This document shows, piece after piece, positions 1-7,300 of a stretch of DNA of 7,903 nucleotides (positions are counted from its first letter, which is position 1; the number at the start of each line of letters is the position of its first letter). Origin of the DNA: Candidatus Sulfotelmatobacter sp. (GTDB taxonomy: Bacteria > Acidobacteriota > Terriglobia > Terriglobales > Acidobacteriaceae); NCBI GenBank assembly GCA_030049565.1, contig JASIKQ010000532.1:1-7903 (forward strand). Direction: 5' to 3'. Under the pieces are notes generated by a model, which worked only from the letters and a program-made list of their open reading frames with translations, made no database searches and was not told the DNA's origin. A program made the translations under genes and the position numbers.

Positions 1-1351
1 CGCGAGTGGCCATGCCGATCCCGCCCCATGCCGTCCAGTCGACGACGATGCCGCGTGTAGTCGGACGGGTCGTGCGGAAGCTGGAGGTGATTTTGCACAA
101 CAGGTCGTTAGCCGAGCTGTAATCGGTTTGTCCGGCGTTGCCGAAGCGCCCGGCAATCGAACTGAACGCCACCGTTGCCCCGAGGGGCATGTCGCCGATG
201 GCATGCAGAAGATTGAACCAGCCGTCGCACTTGACGTCGAAGATCAGATCGAATTCGCGCGCATCCTTGTCCGGCAGAAAATGGCTGCGCTCGATGCCAG
301 CGGCGTGCAGGAGCACGTCGATCCGCCCGCTGCGCTCGCGCACCTGCTGGATGACTTTGGCTACGGCGCCTGCATCTGTGAGGTTGACGCTGAAGTAATG
401 CGCGGTACCGCCTGCGGCTCGCACAGCGTCGATGGCGTTTTGTGCTGCCTGCGCCCGCTCCAAAGCTGCCAGCTCTTTTTCAACCAGGGCTGGCGTCGCG
501 CGCTCGCCGCGAGCCTGTATGCGCGCAAACAGATCACGCTTGAGGCCCTCTTTGTCGGTCGCGAAGCGCTTGAGATCGGGGTTGTTCGGAACCGGCTCGG
601 GCACCAGATCGAGCAAGTAGAACGTGCCGGCGGAGGCAGCGGCCAAATCGCAAGTGATGGCAGCCACGATACTACCGGCCGCACCCGTAACGACGAAAAC
701 CGTATTTCGGTTCAGCGTCAATCCGGGCTTGCCGTCGGCTGCAGGCTGATCCTGCAGCCCAACCGTCCAGCGCAGTTCTTGCTTATATCCGATCTCGATT
801 GCCCCGGGATCGCGCAGGGTTTCTTCAATCAGGAAGTCGGCGATCTCTGAAGGATTTCGTTGGCCTTCAAAGTCGACTGCCTTTACCAGAGCGTCCATGC
901 GCTCTCGCTTATAAGTTTTGGTGAAACCTACAACCGCGCCCCCCAGCGGCGCGATCGCGCCGGCCTCATCGTAGCCATGTGCTCCACCCAGCCGCGTCGC
1001 GGTCACGAGAAACGTTCCTGGCGCAGCAATCTGCTCATACAAAATGCGCATGGTGGCATAGAGTGATTTCACACGCACCTGCAAAGCTTGGTGCCAGCTG
1101 GCAAGATCCATATTAGCGAGGTCGCCTTCGTCGTCGAGCGCAGGCAGCCAGTACACTCCGTGCACCGCGCCTCCTGCCAGCCAGATCTTCAGTTGGTTGG
1201 CCAATGTTTCCGCATCAAGCGACTCGTTCTTATCGGGAATGAGGCGGAGAACTTCTACGCCCATCGTTTGCAACCGCTGCGCGAGCGCTTCTCCAACGCC
1301 AGATTTGTGCGGCACAACAACCACTCGGCGACTGGCCCTGAGCGTCACACC
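1..1351 (-). other. Domain: ketoreductase (KR), structural plus catalytic halves, runs to window edge
   Basis: Residues from about 2075. The structural half starts near SRRVVVVPHKSGVGEALAQR and includes GVYWLPALDDEG and a GFTKTYKRER segment. The catalytic Rossmann half starts at NTVFVVTGAAGSIV (Val2295 at bases 689-691). It contains an Ala/Glu/Arg-rich helical insert (RDLFARIQARGERATPALVE), then HAAGIERSHFLPDK, DVKCDGWFNLL (Lys2448), FSSIAGRFGNAGQTDYSSAND (Ser2472, Tyr2485, Asn2489) and VDWTAWGGIGMATR at the edge. The Lys-Ser-Tyr-Asn set of an active SDR-type KR is complete, with the normal 13-residue Ser-Tyr spacing. It should reduce the beta-keto intermediate with NADPH. The nucleotide motif reads TGAAGSIV, with Val at the last canonical glycine. 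Whatever follows KR, such as a DH domain, is not visible. Confidence 0.9.
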
Positions 1352-4300
1352 GGTCGGCTTGCAAAGAGTAAGCGGGGGGCGCAAGTTGGGGACAGGTACG
1401 CGGCGTGGAATACGATTCGCGGCGTCGAAACTGGTGGGCGTCGGACGCGCGGCAACCTGCTTCGAAGCCGAAGATGCAGACGCCTCCGGCATTTTCTGCG
1501 ATGCTTCTTTTTTTTCTTGGACAGCAGAAGAATGTGCGGCTGAAGAGTTTGCCGCGGGCGCTTTAGGCGAGCCCAGCTGCCGATCGTGAGCGAACTTGAT
1601 CACGTGGGCCAAGGTCGGGAAGTCGCGCAGCTTGAGATTCTCATCGCGCGGAATGTTGTATGCCGCGCGGACGGCCGCGAACATCTCCGCTTGTTTGACG
1701 GTGTCGATGCCGAGATCCGCTTCGAGATCGAGATCCAAATCCAACATATCTTTTGGATAGCCCGACTTCTCAGCCACGATCTCAAGAACTTTCTCCTTGA
1801 TCGAATCATCCGTGGCTGGCTGCGCAGTCACTGTGACAGGCGTGGGGACAATCGGCTGGCTGATCGTTGACTCGCCGATCGTTGACTCGCCGATCGTTGG
1901 TGAGGGTTGAACCGCCGGCACTCCAGCCAGATCAGGGCGGTTCTCGTTCACGAACCGGATCACGTGCGCCAGTGTGGGATAATCACGGAGCTTGCGGTTT
2001 TCATCGCGCGGAATGTTGTAGATCTCGCGGATGGCCGCGAACATTTCTGCCTGTTTCACGGTATCCACGCCGAGATCTGCTTCGAGGTCGAGATCCAAGT
2101 CGAGCATGTCTTTCGGATAGCCGGTCTTCTCGACTACCAGTGCCAGGACACGATCCTTCACGGAGTCTCCAGCACTCTGTGCCGGAGGAATGACCGCGGG
2201 TACCGGTGTCGGAAGTTCGATTTCTTCCTTCACCGCCGGCGCTGTTGAGGCGGGAGACGTGCCAGCCAAATCTGGCCGCTTCTCGTACACGAACCGGATC
2301 ACGTGCGCCAGTGTGGGATAATCACGGAGCTTGCGGTTCTCATCACGCGGAATGTTGTAGATCTCGCGGATGGCCGCGAACATTTCTGCCTGTTTCACGG
2401 TATCCACACCGAGATCTGCTTCGAGGTCGAGATCCAAGTCGAGCATGTCTTTCGGATAGCCGGTCTTCTCGACTACCAGTGCGAGAATGCGTTCCTTGAC
2501 CCCCTCGCGAGCGACGACTTGCGGGCATGCCGTATCAGTTACCTTCTTCTGAGCTATTTCCGCACTGGCCTCCGTTCTGAGTTTGGGTTCTTCCTTCGGT
2601 ATTCTTTCTTCCACTAGGTCGCCCTTCGCTCCCGGTTTTGCTGGTACGTAAAGGGCACTACTGGCTTGTTGAACGTGAGGCACCGGTTCATCCTGTGCTG
2701 CTACATTCTGTATTGCTTCAGTGACTGCGCTCAGCGGTGCCGTTCCAGTATCAGCCACTGGAGTGGGCGTCACTTGTTCGGGCTTAGGGAGTGACAAAGA
2801 GTCTGCTCGAATCTCGTTCGTGGCTGTCGCGATCTGCGCTGCCAATCCGCGATCCGGAACCCGCAGCGTGCGGTGGATTACCTCCAAATCTGAAACTGGA
2901 CGGCCGGCGATTCCACTTAGCCAGGCACGCCAAGCCGTGGTATCGGCAATACGGTAGGCATAGCCCAAAGCATTCGGCGCAGGACGGAGGCCGTCTTTCG
3001 TCTTTATCCAGTGCAACAGCATCATGCTGATCTGCGAACCAAAACCTGCTCCCAGGTGGATGGCGTATTCGACCGGATAGGAGCCGCCTCTTGACAGGTT
3101 CAGCGGACCCAGCTCGGGATCAACTTCCTTGAAGTTGGCGACCGGAGGTACGCAGCCGGTTTCGAGGGCTTTGACCGCGACAACATCTTCGATGCCCGTC
3201 GCCATCGCGTGCCCGGTGAAACCCTTGGTGTTGGCGATCACGACACGATCCGCGACGTTGCCAAAGACGCTACGAAGCGCGTGGATTTCGGCGGAGGCAC
3301 TACCGCCGCGCGCCGGTGTATAGGTTTCATGAGAGACGAAAACCGTACGGGGCGCCATTTGCTCTCGCGAAATGCCGTTTCCCGCTTCGGCTTTGGCTAC
3401 GAGCGCCTCCATCACCTGCCCGATATGTTGGACATCGAGACGAGTGCCGTGAAAAGCGCTGTTGCCTGTCACCGTGGACAATACTTCGCAAATAGGCTGG
3501 ATCCCTCGTTCCCGTGCGGCGGCGGCACTCTCGACCACCAGAGCCGCGGCGCCCATGCCGATAATCATTCCGTGCCGCCGCCGGTCGAAGGGAATGGCGG
3601 CATCTGCGACTATTTCGTCGGTGGCTGCCGCTCCAGTCGCCAGGAAGCCAGCTCCCATCCAATCGATCAGATGGTCGGAGGTGACGTCGTCGGCCGAGAT
3701 GACGATCACTCGGCTGCACCGGCCGGTGTGGATCCAATCCTCCGCCAGCGATACCGCTTGCGCGGTGCTGGCGCAGGCAGCGTTTATTTGTGTGTTGGGA
3801 CCGCGCGCGCCGATAAATTCCGCGAATTGGGAATGCCCCATGGACAAAACCCGGAGCAGGAAGCGCCGATTGAAGACGTACGGCTCTTCCTCGATGGCGC
3901 GGCGCAACTCGTCGATGCGCCGGTTTATCTCAGGCGTCAGCCTCGATTGACCATTGGTCTTTATAAGCTCAGTGAGCAGGCTTTCGAGCATGGCCAGCAG
4001 TTCGCGGCGTTCGTGGTCGGTATGATATCGAGCCATCTCATCGGCGATGGAATCCAAACCGGGGAAAGCGGACGCAAAAATCACGCCGGTATCGTCGCGC
4101 AAAGCGTCTGGCAATCCCCAACGCTCCGGTAATTGCGTACCCTTGCTGGTGGTTTTATAGCGCATCACCAGAGGGATGCCGGCGTCACGCAAGGCATCGA
4201 TCCCAGCGGCAATCGCGAGTTGGGTGCTGCGGTCGAGGGCGCCCACGCGCTCGGCGGGAATTCCGAATTCGTCTTGCAGATTGAAAGCGCCTCCGCGGCC

Positions 4301-7300
4301 CGCCAGCTTGATTACATCCGCAACGTCGGTGATGGTTTCAAACCGGGGCTCACCCTCCTCACTCTTCACCAGGCGGGTGATGTGTTTGTCGAGTATGGCG
4401 CGTCGAAAGCGCTCAGGAATGGCATCGATAAACTGATCGCCCCGCAGAATACGGCCGATATTGCCATCATCGAAAATGTGCTCGGTTCCAGGCAAACCCA
4501 AAGCCGCTCCGGTGATGACAACCGGGACGTTAGTCGAGCTGCCACGCTGCCCGTGGTAGATCTCGTAGCCGCGATCGAGAACATCGGCCAAAAAACGACC
4601 GAGTTCGTTGTAGCGATTACCGTTCGATGGCACGACCGCTGTGGAAGCGACCGCCGCAGCTGCTGCCACAGGGATCGTCCTAGAGGTTTCAGCAGGTGAG
4701 GAAGCCGCAGTAACTGTCCGTTCGCGCAACGCTTCCGCGACTCCGCGGCCGAGTCCGGCTGCATATAGGCCGCACAACGCCTGGTTGAATGCGGCGATGT
4801 CTCCGACTTTGGGATGATTGGTAAACAACGAGACCACATCCGCATTGCCGCCGAGCACGTCCTCGGCAAATCCCTGCAGCGCCTTCTTTGGCCCGACTTC
4901 AACAAACACGTGAGCGCCGGCTTCGTACAGTGTGCGCAGGCCTTTAACAAATTGCACTGGAGAAGCGACCTGTTGCGTGAGAATATCCAGCATCTTGGGT
5001 ACGGCGTCAGGACCGGTGGGATAGAACTCTCCGTTGGTATTGGCAACGATAGGCAGACGTGGAGATTGAAGATGCAGCCGCTCCAGGAATTGGCGGAGCG
5101 GCTTGCTGGCTCCCGCTACGATGGATGTGTGAAATGCGTGGCTGACGGTCAACGCAGCTACCTCATAGCCGGCTTTTTGGAAAGCTTCCATGGCCTGTTC
5201 GACGGCTTTGCTCGCACCGCCGACGACCGCCTGACGGTTGCTGTTGACATTGGCGATCACGACGTAGCCTTTGATCGTCTTCAGGATTTTTTCGACTTCT
5301 TCCAGAGGAGCGAACACCGCCGCCATGCGGCCGTTATCCTCCATTGACACCTGCGTCATGCCGCGACCGCGAGCGCTCACGGCTTCCAGCGAATCGACAA
5401 AGGGAAGGCCGCCGGCGGCCACTAGTGCTCCGTATTCGCCCAGACTGTGCCCCATGGTAAAGTCGGGCTCGATGCCATAAGCGGCCAGGAGCCGGGTCAG
5501 CGCGAGGTCAGTTGCGAGCACGGCTGGCTGTGTGATCTCGGTTTGTCGCAGATCTTCTTCGGCCTTGGCAAATGCATCAGCGTCGGCGTGGTCAACAAAG
5601 ATGAACTCGCTGAGTGGCTTGCCGAGCAAGGGCGTCATCACACGATCGGCCTCGGCGAAAGTCTCGGCCACAATCGGCTCCGCTGCTCGGAGAGGTTTGA
5701 GCATGTTCACGTACTGCGAGCCTTGGCCGGTATACAAGAACGCGACCTTGAGAGCCGGACCTTGACCGCGGAAGATGCCCTGTGCCCGCAGGGCTTTCCA
5801 CACCGCAGGCTGATTGGCAGCCAGAGCTTTGAGTGCATTGCCGGCTTTATCTGCCAGTTCTGTACCGCTGGCGTAGTCGATGACCAGGCGCTGGGGAGCG
5901 CGCAGATCCGCTTCAGACGGGGCGGCTGGCCCGGCAGCGTGGCCCGCTCTCGCGTCTCTTTCTACCGCGCGCAAACGCTCGATCAGCGCGCCTTCTGACG
6001 CAGCCCCGATTACCAGCGCGCCGCGTAAGGGCGCCTTATAAAAAGAAGATGCAGGAGTACGGGAAACCTCTTTCGCATTCATAACTGACTCTTTCGCTGT
6101 TGGTGGTAGCTCACTAACCACCACCGTCCGCTTGCCGTTTCCGTTCAGCCTGTGGGGAATGTATTCTTCGAGCACCGCATGGAAGTTGGTGCCCCCAAAG
6201 CCAAAGGCGCTTAGACCCGCGCAGCGCACCCCGTCTGCGGGAACATTCCACGGCCGCAGTTCGGTATTCACATACAGGGGGGAGTGGGCGAAGTCGATAT
6301 CCGGGTTGGGGTGTTCGCAATGCACGCTGGGCGGCAGAAGCTTGTCGCGAAGCGCCAGCGCAGTTTTCAACAACCCGGCGGCGCCGGCCGCGCCTTTGAG
6401 ATGTCCGAAATTGGACTTGACCGAACCGAGCGCCACGGAGTTGGGGGGAAGATGAAAACCATTGAGCACATCCGCCATGCTCTGTACTTCGACCACATCG
6501 CCCACGCGGGTCGACGTACCGTGGCCTTCAATGAGCGTGGCAGTTGCCGGTGATAATCCCGCGTTTTGCCAGGCGCGCTCGATGGCGAATTTCTGGCCAA
6601 TTGGGTTAGGCGCGGTGATGCCTTTTCCCTTGCCGTCGCTCGATCCTCCCATGCCGCGCAGCAGGGCATAAATCTTGTCGCCATCGCGCTCAGCATCGGC
6701 CAGGCGTTTGAGCAGGAAAATTGCCGCGCCCTCGCCCATCACGAAGCCATCGGCCCCTTCGGCGTAGGGACGCGTGCCGGTGGCGGAAAGCGCTCCGATT
6801 TTGCAGAACTTGACGAAGGTTGAGGCGCCCATGTTGCGGTCAATGCCGCCGGTGACCACCACGTCATATTGCCTCTGGATCAATCCTTCCGCCGCCGAAC
6901 TGATTGCCGCCATCGCCGATGCGCACGCCGCGTCACAAACATAGTTGGGACCGTGAAAGTTGAAGATGTTGGCAATCCGGCCGGCAATGCAATTAGCCAG
7001 CTCGCCCGGCATGCTGTCTTCAGTAATTGGAGGCAGATGTTTTCCCATGCGGTCGTGCAGTTCGCTCGTAATGGTGCGTCGCGCCGATTCCGGCAGTGCG
7101 GCGAAACTGGTGCTCTCCGACAGTTCGTGAGCATATTCCGGAAAGTACACCCGCATGACGGTGAAATAGTGTCTTTCCCCGCCCATGGCATTGCCCAGGA
7201 TCACGGCTGTGCGATCGGCGTCCAGCGGGCGCTTGGGGTATCCGTAGTCTTCTAACGCTTCCCGAGTACAGGCGATAGCCCATTTTTGTGACGCGTCCAT

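Larger units (their letters stand above)
1589..2506 (-). other. Domains: three tandem acyl carrier proteins, each with Thr at the phosphopantetheine site
   Basis: ACP1, ACP2 and ACP3 occupy about residues 1690-1775, 1803-1888 and 1923-1995. Each begins VK(D/E)(R/K)(I/V)L or similar, continues GYPKDMLDLDLDLEADLG, and ends LRD(Y/F)PTLAHVI(R/K)F, the four-helix carrier fold of PUFA-synthase ACPs. The helix-II start reads LGVDTVKQAEMF in ACP1 and ACP2 and LGIDTVKQAEMF in ACP3. The residue at the usual phosphopantetheinylated Ser is therefore Thr1725, Thr1838 and Thr1958. Tandem ACPs are a hallmark of PfaA-type synthases and generally raise product yield. The spacers are rich in Pro, Ala, Ser and Glu. 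A linker of about 165 residues (bases about 3007-2507) separates KS2 from ACP1. Its first third looks structured (AWRAWLSGIAGRPVSDLEVI); the rest is low-complexity. Confidence 0.9.

Noticed and set aside
1508..1515. Run of eight T (A8 on the coding strand) as a possible frameshift or slippage site
   Set aside because: The frame is the same on both sides (QEKKEASQ is read through cleanly) and ACP3 and KR are in one frame, so nothing indicates programmed slippage.
3008..4537. KS2 as a chain-length factor (KS-beta type)
   Set aside because: Chain-length factors lack the active-site Cys. KS2 keeps Cys1267 and both histidines in good motif context.
3209..4699. Long plus-strand open frames opposite the synthase (also at 128-850, 1088-1543, 4814-5347, 5447-5998)
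   Set aside because: They lie antisense to clearly conserved domain-coding sequence, show no recognisable motifs and lack convincing ribosome-binding sites. They are expected by-products of GC-rich coding DNA.
4366..5046. Minus-strand open frame of 226 codons overlapping the AT/KS2 junction
   Set aside because: It is out of frame with the synthase. The synthase frame reads AT and KS2 motifs continuously across the same bases, so this is a shadow. I also checked the A-run near 4500 for a frameshift and found the main frame intact.
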